Below, piece by piece: positions 1-6,143 of a DNA stretch of 6,534 bases. Positions within the stretch are counted from its first letter, which is position 1, and every line of letters begins with the position of its first letter. A program made the translations under genes and the position numbers. The stretch spans positions 1 through 6,534 of the forward strand of contig CBFHUP010000085.1 of assembly GCA_965659115.1 (NCBI GenBank), written 5' to 3'. The notes below the pieces were generated by a model. It was not told the origin of the DNA, did no database searches, and was given only the letters and a program-made list of their open reading frames with translations. This stretch comes from UBA8752 sp965659115 (GTDB taxonomy: Bacteria > Bacteroidota > Bacteroidia > Flavobacteriales_D > Sanyastnellaceae).

Positions 1-2
1 TC

Positions 3-161
3 TCCATTCGGCGGGACTTCATCGTCATGCAGGCCACCGTCTTTCCGCAGATCAACCTGTTGTGGTTGGGCTGCCTGATCATGACATGTGGCGCCCTCAT
101 GGCCGTGAGGCAACGGCGCAAAAACCAGCGCCCCATCTCTGCCCAGCAAAACGCCGCATGA
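3..161 (+). CDS. Cytochrome c biogenesis protein, CcmF/CcsA type (3' end only)
   Basis: Only the last 52 codons are present; the gene begins left of the window. The reading frame opens SIRRDFIVMQATVFPQ, continues into one hydrophobic segment (about window residues 17-34, with INLLWLGCLIM), and ends in a basic cytoplasmic tail (RQRRKNQR). This arrangement, a short amphipathic FIVMQA..FP stretch, a last membrane helix with a W-x-G core and an Arg/Lys-rich end, resembles the C-terminus of the large CcmF/CcsA-like haem-handling proteins of Bacteroidota. In that family the protein sits in the inner membrane and helps deliver haem to apocytochrome c. The stop codon overlaps the ATG of the next gene as ATGA, so the two are probably cotranscribed and translationally coupled. 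The family call rests on a short tail recognised from memory. Another polytopic membrane protein is possible. Confidence 0.65.
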   Translation, partial: SIRRDFIVMQATVFPQINLLWLGCLIMTCGALMAVRQRRKNQRPISAQQNAA

Positions 162-949
162 TCCGCAGCGCGCACGTCATAGGACAGGGACGCTTGGGCA
201 AGCATTGGGCGGACCGGCTCGAGCATCTCGACATACACACCCAACGCTGGAGCCGCACCCCTTCGGACAACGTGAAGGACATGCACCATTGGACAGCCCC
301 TTCTGAAACCGATGCGGTGTTCATCGCCGTTCCCGACGGAACCATAACGGAATTGGCAGAGCACATAGCCCCCGGCCTGAAACCCGGAACATTGCTGGCC
401 CACCATGCAGGCGCGGTGCCCTTGGACGCATTGCCTGTGGCACCCGCTGACCGCGCAGTGATGTGGCCCCCCATGACTTTTATAGCGGGACAGACTCCCG
501 ACTGGAATTCCATGCCCCTCGCCGTCGAAGCCGACCATCCAAATTGGCTGTTGTGGGCACGTCAACTCACCCCACAAGCTTTCGCCCTCACCTCCGATTC
601 ACGTCGGGCATTGCACCTTGGAGCCGTCCTTGCGGGCAACCTCACTGCCGCCTGGATCGGAACTGTCGAAGCTTACCTGGAGCACCACCAACTTTCGCTG
701 GAAATGCTGGCTCCTCTCGTAGAGGAAAGCGTCACCAGTGCCCTCAAGGGAAAAGCGCTCAATACCGTATCAGGACCTGCCACACGCAACGACAGGACCA
801 CACTGGACCAACAAACCCAAGCCCTTTCCGATCCCCATTTGGATCAAACAGAGCTCGCCACATTGCACCGCATCCTGACCAACCGCATCTTGCAACACCA
901 TGGACACGACCTCCTCCCGCCCTTTCAAACAACGGCTCCATCAGATTGA
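158..949 (+). CDS. Rossmann-fold / DUF2520 domain protein, putative oxidoreductase
   Basis: The product is 263 aa. The N-terminus carries a dinucleotide-binding glycine motif directly after the start (VIGQGRLG, G9-x-G11-x-x-G14), as in NAD(P)-dependent Rossmann proteins. It continues with AVFIAVPDGTI (end of the Rossmann core), HHAGA (residues 82-86) and WPPMTF (103-108). The C-terminal helical half has the DUF2520 signatures RRALHLGAVLAGN (149-161) and GPATRND (206-212). The family resembles ketopantoate and pyrroline-5-carboxylate reductases in fold, but its substrate is unknown to me. ATG at 158 is chosen because it begins just before the glycine motif and overlaps the upstream stop as ATGA. 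An upstream in-frame ATG at 62 would add 32 residues unlike the family and lie inside the preceding gene. The 3' end overlaps the following phosphatase gene by 50 bp. In Bacteroidota this family often sits beside a KdsC-like phosphatase, which fits here. Confidence 0.85.
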   Translation: MIRSAHVIGQGRLGKHWADRLEHLDIHTQRWSRTPSDNVKDMHHWTAPSETDAVFIAVPDGTITELAEHIAPGLKPGTLLAHHAGAVPLDALPVAPADRAVMWPPMTFIAGQTPDWNSMPLAVEADHPNWLLWARQLTPQAFALTSDSRRALHLGAVLAGNLTAAWIGTVEAYLEHHQLSLEMLAPLVEESVTSALKGKALNTVSGPATRNDRTTLDQQTQALSDPHLDQTELATLHRILTNRILQHHGHDLLPPFQTTAPSD

Positions 950-1436
950 AGCCTTTGTCTTTGACAACGACGGTGTATTCACCAACGGAACTGTTTTTCT
1001 GATGCCTGGAGGCGAACAAGTGCGCACCGCCAGCACGCGCGACGGGTATGCCGTTCAACATGCTGCCAAATGCGGCGTGCGGCTCGCCATGATCTCTGGC
1101 GGCCGAAGCCAAGAGGTCGTGCGCCGCATGAATGGACTGGGCGTCACCGAAGTCATCATGGGGGCGTCCGAAAAACTTGGGTCATTCCAAGACCTCTGTT
1201 CCCGTTGGAACCTCAAGGCCGAACAGGTGTGCTACATGGGCGATGACATCCCCGACATTCCGGTTCTCCAAGCAGCCGGTTTGGCCTGCTGCCCAAACGA
1301 TGCTGTTCCCGAGGTTCGGGCCGTTTCAGATTATGTCAGTCCAATGCCCGGAGGCACTGGTTGTGTTAGAGATATCCTCGAACAAGCCATGAAAGTGAAA
1401 GGACTGTGGATGAATGACCACGCACACGCGTGGTGA
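900..1436 (+). CDS. kdsC: HAD phosphatase, KdsC type (3-deoxy-D-manno-octulosonate 8-phosphate phosphatase)
   Basis: The 178-aa protein has the length and cap-less architecture of KdsC, which removes phosphate from Kdo-8-phosphate to give Kdo for lipopolysaccharide. All four HAD motifs are visible: motif I FDNDGVFTNG (nucleophile D22, acid/base D24), motif II ISGG (S66), motif III lysine K92 in GASEKLG, and motif IV GDDIPD (D115, D116, D119). The family's RDGYA loop (47-51) and a C-terminal GGTGCVRDILE are also present. These enzymes are cytoplasmic tetramers. ATG 900 is the only reasonable start: there is no later ATG, GTG or TTG before motif I, so the gene overlaps the DUF2520 gene by 50 bp in another frame. 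YidC starts 20 bp after the stop. Related cap-less HAD phosphatases, for example those acting on other keto-sugar phosphates or the phosphatase domain of CMP-sugar synthetases, cannot be excluded from sequence alone. Confidence 0.87.
   Translation: MDTTSSRPFKQRLHQIEAFVFDNDGVFTNGTVFLMPGGEQVRTASTRDGYAVQHAAKCGVRLAMISGGRSQEVVRRMNGLGVTEVIMGASEKLGSFQDLCSRWNLKAEQVCYMGDDIPDIPVLQAAGLACCPNDAVPEVRAVSDYVSPMPGGTGCVRDILEQAMKVKGLWMNDHAHAW
1417..1434 (+). other. Perfect 7-bp hairpin at the 3' end of kdsC, before yidC
   Basis: ACCACGC and GCGTGGT form a perfect 7-bp inverted repeat around a 4-base ACAC loop. It ends on the first base of the kdsC stop codon and lies 22 bp before the yidC ATG. No T-run follows, so it is not an intrinsic terminator. 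It could be an RNA hairpin that affects processing or translation between kdsC and yidC, or it may be chance within coding sequence. The sequence shows the structure only; any function is inference. Confidence 0.35.
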
Positions 1437-1441
1437 ACCCG

Positions 1442-1449
1442 TAAGTTTG
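1442..1449 (+). promoter_or_regulatory. Candidate Bacteroidota -7 box (TAAGTTTG) before yidC
   Basis: TAAGTTTG matches the Bacteroidota primary sigma factor -7 consensus TAnnTTTG exactly and lies in the short kdsC-yidC gap. A transcript starting a few bases downstream would begin almost at the yidC ATG (1457), giving a leaderless or near-leaderless message. I see no matching TTTG -33 element at the usual distance, and an exact match to six fixed bases is expected about once or twice by chance on each strand of a window this size. It is a candidate only. Confidence 0.3.
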
Positions 1450-1456
1450 CCGCCCA

Positions 1457-3256
1457 ATGGACCGCAACACCATCACTGGTTTCCTGCTGATTTTCGCGAT
1501 GGTCATCGTGTATCAGCTGTATTTCGTGCCCACTCCCGAGGTCACCGAGAACGTCACCACCTCTGCTCCGGCGCCTCAGACGCCAGAAGAAGTCATCGAC
1601 TTGCCCAGCAACACCGCTGTCAATTTGGTGGACAGCACCTACACGGCTCAAACGGTGTTGTTGTCTTCCGACGAACTCGACGTTGAGATTTCTACCGATG
1701 GTGCCAACATCATGAAGGCACAGCTCAAAGACGGCTACCTCGACTTCTGGACCCAACAACCCATCCAACTCTGGACAGAGAACGGTTCCGATCTCAATTG
1801 GGTAGCACGGGGTGAGGGGTCATACAACCAGCGTTTTGACGTGGTTGAATCCTCACCAGAAAAGGTGGTGCTGGCTGCACGAAGCGACGGCCCCTTGCGC
1901 GAACTCACCTATACCATAGACGGCTATTTGCTCGATGTTCAAGCGCGTTTTGAGGATGCGCGCGGCGAAGTGGGTTTCCAATGGCAAGCCGATGGGCGTC
2001 ACAACGAAAAGGGCCTGGAGTGGGAACGCCAACGCAGCAGCATCTACTACCGTGAACAAGGCCATGGCCGAGATTACCTGTACGAGGGCCGAGACGATGA
2101 AACAGACATCGAAGATCCTGTAGAATGGGTGGCGTTCAAACAGAACTACTTCTCAGCCATTGTGGGAAGCGAAGCAGGTTTCAACTCAGGCAAGCTCCGG
2201 AGCCTCCCACCCGTAAACGAAGAGGACTCTACCATCAACATGCGCTTTGCGATGGATGTGACTTTGCCCACAGCAGACGTTGATGGCAGGGAAATCGCAG
2301 CGGTTCAGTTCTATTTCGGCCCCAATGACGTCAACGCCCTCAGCACCACCGGCTGGGGAGAAATCGGCCGTGTCATCGACTTTGGCTGGTGGATCTTTGG
2401 TTGGATCAACCGAAACATCATCTTTTGGGTGTACTCCCTTCTGGCCCAATACATTGGGTCTGCAGGTTTGATCGTCCTCATCATGACGCTGTTGATCAAA
2501 TCGGTGCTCTTCCCCATCACCTGGAAGAACTATGTAAGTTCGGCCAAAATGCGCGTGTTGAAACCCGATTTAGAGGTCATCAACGAGAAGTATCCCGACC
2601 AAGAGGATGCCATGCAGCGGCAACAGGATACCATGAAGCTCTACCGAGACAGTGGTGTCAATCCCATTGCAGGTTGCATTCCTCAGCTCATTCAAGCCCC
2701 GCTTTTGTATGCCATGTTCCGGTTCTTCCCGGCCAACATCGAGCTCCGTGGCAAGTCCTTTTTGTGGGCCGAAGACCTCGCGGCCTATGACAGCATCCTC
2801 AACCTGCCGTTTGAAATTCCATTTTATGGGGCCCACGTATCGGGCTTTACCCTTTTGATGGCGGGATCGATGTTCATCTACGCCAACCAAAACATGGCCC
2901 AACAGGCTGCTCCGACCCAACCGGGAATGCCCGACATGCGCATCATGATGAGGATCATGCCCCTGTTCATGTTGTTCTTCTTTAACCGGTACGCCAGCGG
3001 ACTGAGCCTCTATTACTTCATGGCCAACGTGGTGACCATCGGTCAGGTCAGCGCCGTCAAGAAATTCTTCATTGACGAGGACAAGATTCGAGAGAAAATC
3101 AAGGCCAAACAGGCTGCTCCCAAGGAGGAAAAGAAGAAAAGCGGATTCGCGGAGCGCCTTGAAACCATGCAAAAGGAGCAGCAGAAACGCGCAGAAGAGA
3201 TGAAAAAGCAACGGGACCAGACCAGAAAGTCCCGCAACCAGAAGCGCAAAAAGTGA
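1457..3256 (+). CDS. yidC: Membrane protein insertase YidC (Oxa1 family)
   Basis: The 599-aa product has the full Gram-negative YidC layout. There is an N-terminal membrane anchor (about 6-22), a large periplasmic beta-rich domain (about 60-310), and the conserved insertase core. The core starts at the helix near 334-355 (GLIVLIMTLLIKSVLFPITW), followed by the cytoplasmic hairpin SSAKMRVLKP. It continues with GVNPIAGCIPQLIQAP (from 400), a helix near 463-478, and the last pair MPLFMLFFF...SGLSLYYFMANVVT (about 502-530). YidC inserts and folds inner-membrane proteins, alone or with SecYEG. The position of the groove arginine of E. coli YidC is a lysine here (K348), which I believe is usual in Bacteroidota. 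A strongly charged, lysine-rich, probably coiled-coil tail of about 60 residues ends the protein; such tails can contact ribosomes in Oxa1 homologues. ATG 1457 gives a typical short N-terminus before the anchor helix. The stop overlaps the next gene's start as GTGA. Confidence 0.97.
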   Translation: MDRNTITGFLLIFAMVIVYQLYFVPTPEVTENVTTSAPAPQTPEEVIDLPSNTAVNLVDSTYTAQTVLLSSDELDVEISTDGANIMKAQLKDGYLDFWTQQPIQLWTENGSDLNWVARGEGSYNQRFDVVESSPEKVVLAARSDGPLRELTYTIDGYLLDVQARFEDARGEVGFQWQADGRHNEKGLEWERQRSSIYYREQGHGRDYLYEGRDDETDIEDPVEWVAFKQNYFSAIVGSEAGFNSGKLRSLPPVNEEDSTINMRFAMDVTLPTADVDGREIAAVQFYFGPNDVNALSTTGWGEIGRVIDFGWWIFGWINRNIIFWVYSLLAQYIGSAGLIVLIMTLLIKSVLFPITWKNYVSSAKMRVLKPDLEVINEKYPDQEDAMQRQQDTMKLYRDSGVNPIAGCIPQLIQAPLLYAMFRFFPANIELRGKSFLWAEDLAAYDSILNLPFEIPFYGAHVSGFTLLMAGSMFIYANQNMAQQAAPTQPGMPDMRIMMRIMPLFMLFFFNRYASGLSLYYFMANVVTIGQVSAVKKFFIDEDKIREKIKAKQAAPKEEKKKSGFAERLETMQKEQQKRAEEMKKQRDQTRKSRNQKRKK

Positions 3257-3744
3257 GCGCTTTCGCTTTCCTTGCCTCATCAAGATCACTGCTCCGCACA
3301 GGAGGGTGTGCTGCACTCCTACTCCTTTGTGGTGCATGCCATGGTCCGAAGGCTTACTTATCGGCCAAAGACGGCCCAGTTCTTTCCTACTCCCGCTCCA
3401 TGTGCTTTGGCCCCTGTCCTGCCTTTACGCTGACCGTCCAAGAGGATGGCCAAGCCCATTACAACGGGCGGGCCAATGTCAAATTCATGGGAGACCATAC
3501 TGCGATCTGGCCTGAGTCCCATCTCAACACACTCGCACAAACCGCGTTCGAGTTGCGTTTGGACCAAAAAGTGGGGAATTATGACAACCCGATGGTCACA
3601 GACCTGCCCACAACGAGGTTGACTTTTGGGCGATTCGAGGTGATGGACCGCATCAAGGGCCCCAATCTGGAACGCTTGTATACCGCCATAGACAGCCTCA
3701 TTCGAGTCACAGTATGGACACCGGACTCCAATCCTAAACAGTAA
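3253..3744 (+). CDS. Small putative lipoprotein with a DUF6438-like domain
   Basis: The 163-aa protein starts at GTG 3253, overlapping the yidC stop as GTGA. No ATG is available before the conserved part, so this start and translational coupling to yidC are likely. The N-terminus has a basic region (R11, R15), a hydrophobic core ALLLLCGAC and a cysteine at 29 that could be the lipidated residue. The -3 position is Cys rather than the preferred Leu, so the lipobox is only fair. The mature part has SYSRSMCFGPCPAFTLTV, with the paired CFGxCP cysteines (C51, C55), then DGQAHYNG, TDLPTTRLTF and an ERLYTAIDSLI helix. That order recalls the DUF6438 domain of Bacteroidota envelope proteins, whose function is unknown to me. 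The mature domain should sit in the periplasm or on a membrane surface, where C51 and C55 could form a disulfide. The domain name is from memory. Confidence 0.75.
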   Translation: MSAFAFLASSRSLLRTGGCAALLLLCGACHGPKAYLSAKDGPVLSYSRSMCFGPCPAFTLTVQEDGQAHYNGRANVKFMGDHTAIWPESHLNTLAQTAFELRLDQKVGNYDNPMVTDLPTTRLTFGRFEVMDRIKGPNLERLYTAIDSLIRVTVWTPDSNPKQ

Positions 3745-3770
3745 GTACACTGCCCAAACATTTCGCCTGC

Positions 3771-3778
3771 TATTTTCG
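3771..3778 (+). promoter_or_regulatory. Weak candidate -7 box (TATTTTCG) before the S46 peptidase gene
   Basis: TATTTTCG differs from the Bacteroidota TAnnTTTG element at one base and lies in the 82-bp gap between the lipoprotein stop and the preferred peptidase start at 3827. Transcription from it would give a leader of roughly 40 bases. No clear TTTG -33 element lies upstream. The gap holds no terminator hairpin that I can see, so read-through from the upstream operon is equally possible. Confidence 0.35.
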
Positions 3779-3826
3779 CGCCGCATCGGTTCGGAATATG
3801 GGCGGATGCAAACGACGAACAACATC

Positions 3827-6052
3827 ATGAAGCAACGCATCTTTCTGCTGCTCTTCGCAGCTTTCCAACTCGCCGCTACGACGGCACGTGCCGATGAAGG
3901 CATGTGGCTCCTTCACATGCTCCAACGCATCAACGAAGCCGAAATGCAGCAAATGGGATTGAACCTCTCCGCAGAGGACATCTATTCCCTGAACCAAGCC
4001 TGTCTCAAGGACGCGGTCATCACCTTGAACGGTGGCAGCTGCACGGCAGAGATCATCTCCGATCAAGGCCTCGTACTCACCAATCACCACTGTGCCTATG
4101 GCGCCATTCAGGGTTTTAGCAACGTGGAAGACGACATTCTAACCAATGGCTTCTGGGCCATGTCTCTGGATGAGGAAAAGCCCATACCAGACTTCAGCGT
4201 CACCTTTTTGCAGCGCATCGAAGATGTCACAGAACGTGTTTTGGCTGACGTCACATCCGACATGGATGACAGCGACCGCGAAGCGGCCATTCAAGCCGTC
4301 ATCAGTCAGATCGAAGAAGAAGAAAAAGCCATCAGCCCGGATTTCCGCCCGCAGATCAAAAGCTTTTACCACGGCAACGAGTTCTATCTCTTTGTCTACC
4401 GCGACTACACAGACATCCGCCTTGTAGGGAACCCACCAGAAAGCATCGGAAAGTTTGGAGGCGATACAGACAACTGGATGTGGCCCCGACATACCGGTGA
4501 CTTTTCACTGCTGCGCATTTACTCCGACGCAGACGGCAATCCCGCGGACTACAGCGAAGACAACACCCCCTACACGCCCAAGCGCCACCTCAAGGTCAGC
4601 CTCGAAGGCGTCCAGAACGGCGATTTCACCATGATCATGGGATACCCCGGAAGCACCGACCGTTTCCTGAGCAGCCATGGCGTTCAACAGGCGTTAGACT
4701 TCTACAACCCCAGCGTGGTTGAGGTCCGAGACCTGAAGCTTCAGACCATGAAGTCCCACATGGACGCCGACCCCGCTGTCCGCATTCAGTACGCTGCGAA
4801 ATATGCGCAGACGGCCAATTATTGGAAGTACTACATCGGTCAGTCTAAGGGACTGAAGGCCCTCGACGTGTACAGCAAAAAGAAAGCCCTCGAAGATGAG
4901 TTCAGCGCATGGATCGGCAGTTCTGCTGAGCGCAAAACTGAATACGGCTCTGCACTCGGTTTGCTCAAGACGTACTACGAGAACACCAATGCAACCGTCA
5001 AGGGCCAGGTCTACTCACTCGAAGCTGGCCTCATTGGCTGTGACTTGATGCTGTTTGCGTACCGTGTTTCGGCCAATGCAGGCGGCTTGCTCAGCGAGGA
5101 TCCTGAGCGCGTTGCACGCGCCACCGCTGGAGTTCAAGGGCTGGCAGATGGGTTCTTCAAGGATTTTGATCAAGAGACCGACAGGGACCTCTTCGTCAAG
5201 CTGATGACCAAGTACATGGAAGACATCGCTGTGGACCAACAGCCGGCCTACTTCGAGACCGTGAGGTCCAAGTACAAGGGCGACTTTGGCCGCTACGCAG
5301 AGAAGATGTACCCCAAAAGCTTCCTCACCGACCCCACGCGTTTCGCAGAGTTCTTGGCCAATCCCGACCAAAAGACTTTGGACAAGGACCTCGCCATTGC
5401 AGCAGCGATGAGCCTCATCCAAACCTACCGTGGGTATTTCGCTTCTCCCGAACAGGGCAAGTTTGACAAAGGCTACCGCCTGCTCACCGCAGGGTTGCGC
5501 GCCATGAATCCAGACAAGATGTGGTACCCAGACGCCAACTCTACCATGCGCTTGAGCTACGGCACTGTGGGCGACTACGATCCAGCCGATGCCGTGCACT
5601 ATGACTTTGTGACCACCTCAGATGGCATCCTCCAAAAGAAGGACAACACCAACCCTGAGTTCGTGGTAGACGGCACGCTTGAAACCTTGTTGCGCAAACG
5701 CGACTTCGGGCGCTATGCAGACGATTCCGGCGACCTCGTGCTGTGTTTCATTTCCAACAATGACATCACCGGCGGCAATTCCGGAAGTCCTGTCCTCAAC
5801 GGCAACGGCGACCTCATCGGCCTCGCCTTTGACGGCAACTGGGAAGCCATGAGCGGTGACATTGCCTTTGAGCCTGAGCTCCAGCGCACCATCAGTGTGG
5901 ACATCCGCTACGTCATGTGGGTCATCGACAAGATGGCAGGTGCGAAGAACTTGATCGAAGAAATCGACTTTGTCACAGCCTCCGAAGGGGCCACAAAAGA
6001 CCTCCCCAAAGACATGGCACAGCCTGTCGAAGAAATGGAAGGCGGCCGCTGA
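3827..6052 (+). CDS. S46 family serine peptidase, DPP7-like dipeptidyl-peptidase
   Basis: The enzyme releases dipeptides from the N-terminus of peptides in the periplasm, feeding amino-acid use. Numbering is from the MKQR start, 741 aa. A signal peptide (2-22) ends at ARA, leaving mature DEGMW, the usual S46 beginning. Catalytic residues are H88 (TNHHC), D225 (GDFSLLRI) and S652 (GGNSGSP). N216-W217 (TDNWMWP) and D669 match the residues that hold the substrate amino group. The central region (about 270-570) is the helical domain inserted in the chymotrypsin-like fold. The residue 18 after the catalytic serine is G670 (FDGN): glycine marks DPP7-like enzymes preferring hydrophobic P1, while DPP11 has arginine for Asp/Glu. 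ATG 3827 is preferred over the in-frame ATG 3806 because it gives a classic MKQR n-region and an A-rich upstream with A at -3 and -6, as Bacteroidota prefer. The last 20 or so residues extend past the usual end. No type IX secretion sorting domain is visible. Confidence 0.95.
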   Translation: MKQRIFLLLFAAFQLAATTARADEGMWLLHMLQRINEAEMQQMGLNLSAEDIYSLNQACLKDAVITLNGGSCTAEIISDQGLVLTNHHCAYGAIQGFSNVEDDILTNGFWAMSLDEEKPIPDFSVTFLQRIEDVTERVLADVTSDMDDSDREAAIQAVISQIEEEEKAISPDFRPQIKSFYHGNEFYLFVYRDYTDIRLVGNPPESIGKFGGDTDNWMWPRHTGDFSLLRIYSDADGNPADYSEDNTPYTPKRHLKVSLEGVQNGDFTMIMGYPGSTDRFLSSHGVQQALDFYNPSVVEVRDLKLQTMKSHMDADPAVRIQYAAKYAQTANYWKYYIGQSKGLKALDVYSKKKALEDEFSAWIGSSAERKTEYGSALGLLKTYYENTNATVKGQVYSLEAGLIGCDLMLFAYRVSANAGGLLSEDPERVARATAGVQGLADGFFKDFDQETDRDLFVKLMTKYMEDIAVDQQPAYFETVRSKYKGDFGRYAEKMYPKSFLTDPTRFAEFLANPDQKTLDKDLAIAAAMSLIQTYRGYFASPEQGKFDKGYRLLTAGLRAMNPDKMWYPDANSTMRLSYGTVGDYDPADAVHYDFVTTSDGILQKKDNTNPEFVVDGTLETLLRKRDFGRYADDSGDLVLCFISNNDITGGNSGSPVLNGNGDLIGLAFDGNWEAMSGDIAFEPELQRTISVDIRYVMWVIDKMAGAKNLIEEIDFVTASEGATKDLPKDMAQPVEEMEGGR

Positions 6053-6073
6053 TCGGCCCTCCTTAAATTGGTT

Positions 6074-6110
6074 GAAAGCCCTGCCCTCACCGGCGGGGCT
6101 TTCTCTTTTC
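6074..6110 (+). terminator. Intrinsic (Rho-independent) terminator after the S46 peptidase gene
   Basis: GAAAGCCCTGCC and GGCGGGGCTTTC form a 12-bp stem with a single U-G wobble around a 6-base CTCACC loop, followed by TCTTTTC. It starts 21 bases after the peptidase stop. On the other strand the hairpin is followed by AACCAATTTAAGG, which lacks a T-run. It should therefore work mainly for + strand transcription and is less likely to end the convergent ppc transcript. Confidence 0.9.
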
Positions 6111-6143
6111 AGGCGCTATTCTACCAAGGGCGATGCGGCGGCG

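Noticed and set aside
62..157. In-frame upstream ATG that would lengthen the DUF2520 protein by 32 residues
   Set aside because: It lies entirely inside the upstream membrane-protein gene. The added residues do not look like the family N-terminus, and the Rossmann glycine motif begins directly after ATG 158, which also gives a standard ATGA overlap.
97..513. Open frame of 138 codons on the - strand, antisense to the DUF2520 gene
   Set aside because: A shadow frame with no recognisable features; the + strand gene has conserved family motifs across the same bases.
2570..3337. Long open frame of 255 codons on the - strand, antisense to yidC and the lipoprotein
   Set aside because: The composition (His, Leu, Val and Gly rich, low complexity) is that of a shadow of GC-rich coding DNA. 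It has no recognisable motif, and the + strand frame is an unmistakable YidC.
3806..3826. Earlier ATG giving a 748-aa S46 peptidase
   Set aside because: It remains possible, but the second ATG gives the classic MKQR signal-peptide start and an A-rich upstream context. The first ATG follows G-rich sequence with C at -3.
5015..5599. Open frame of 194 codons on the - strand, antisense to the S46 peptidase
   Set aside because: It lies wholly within the helical domain of a clear S46 enzyme, shows no domain signature, and is expected by chance given the codon usage.
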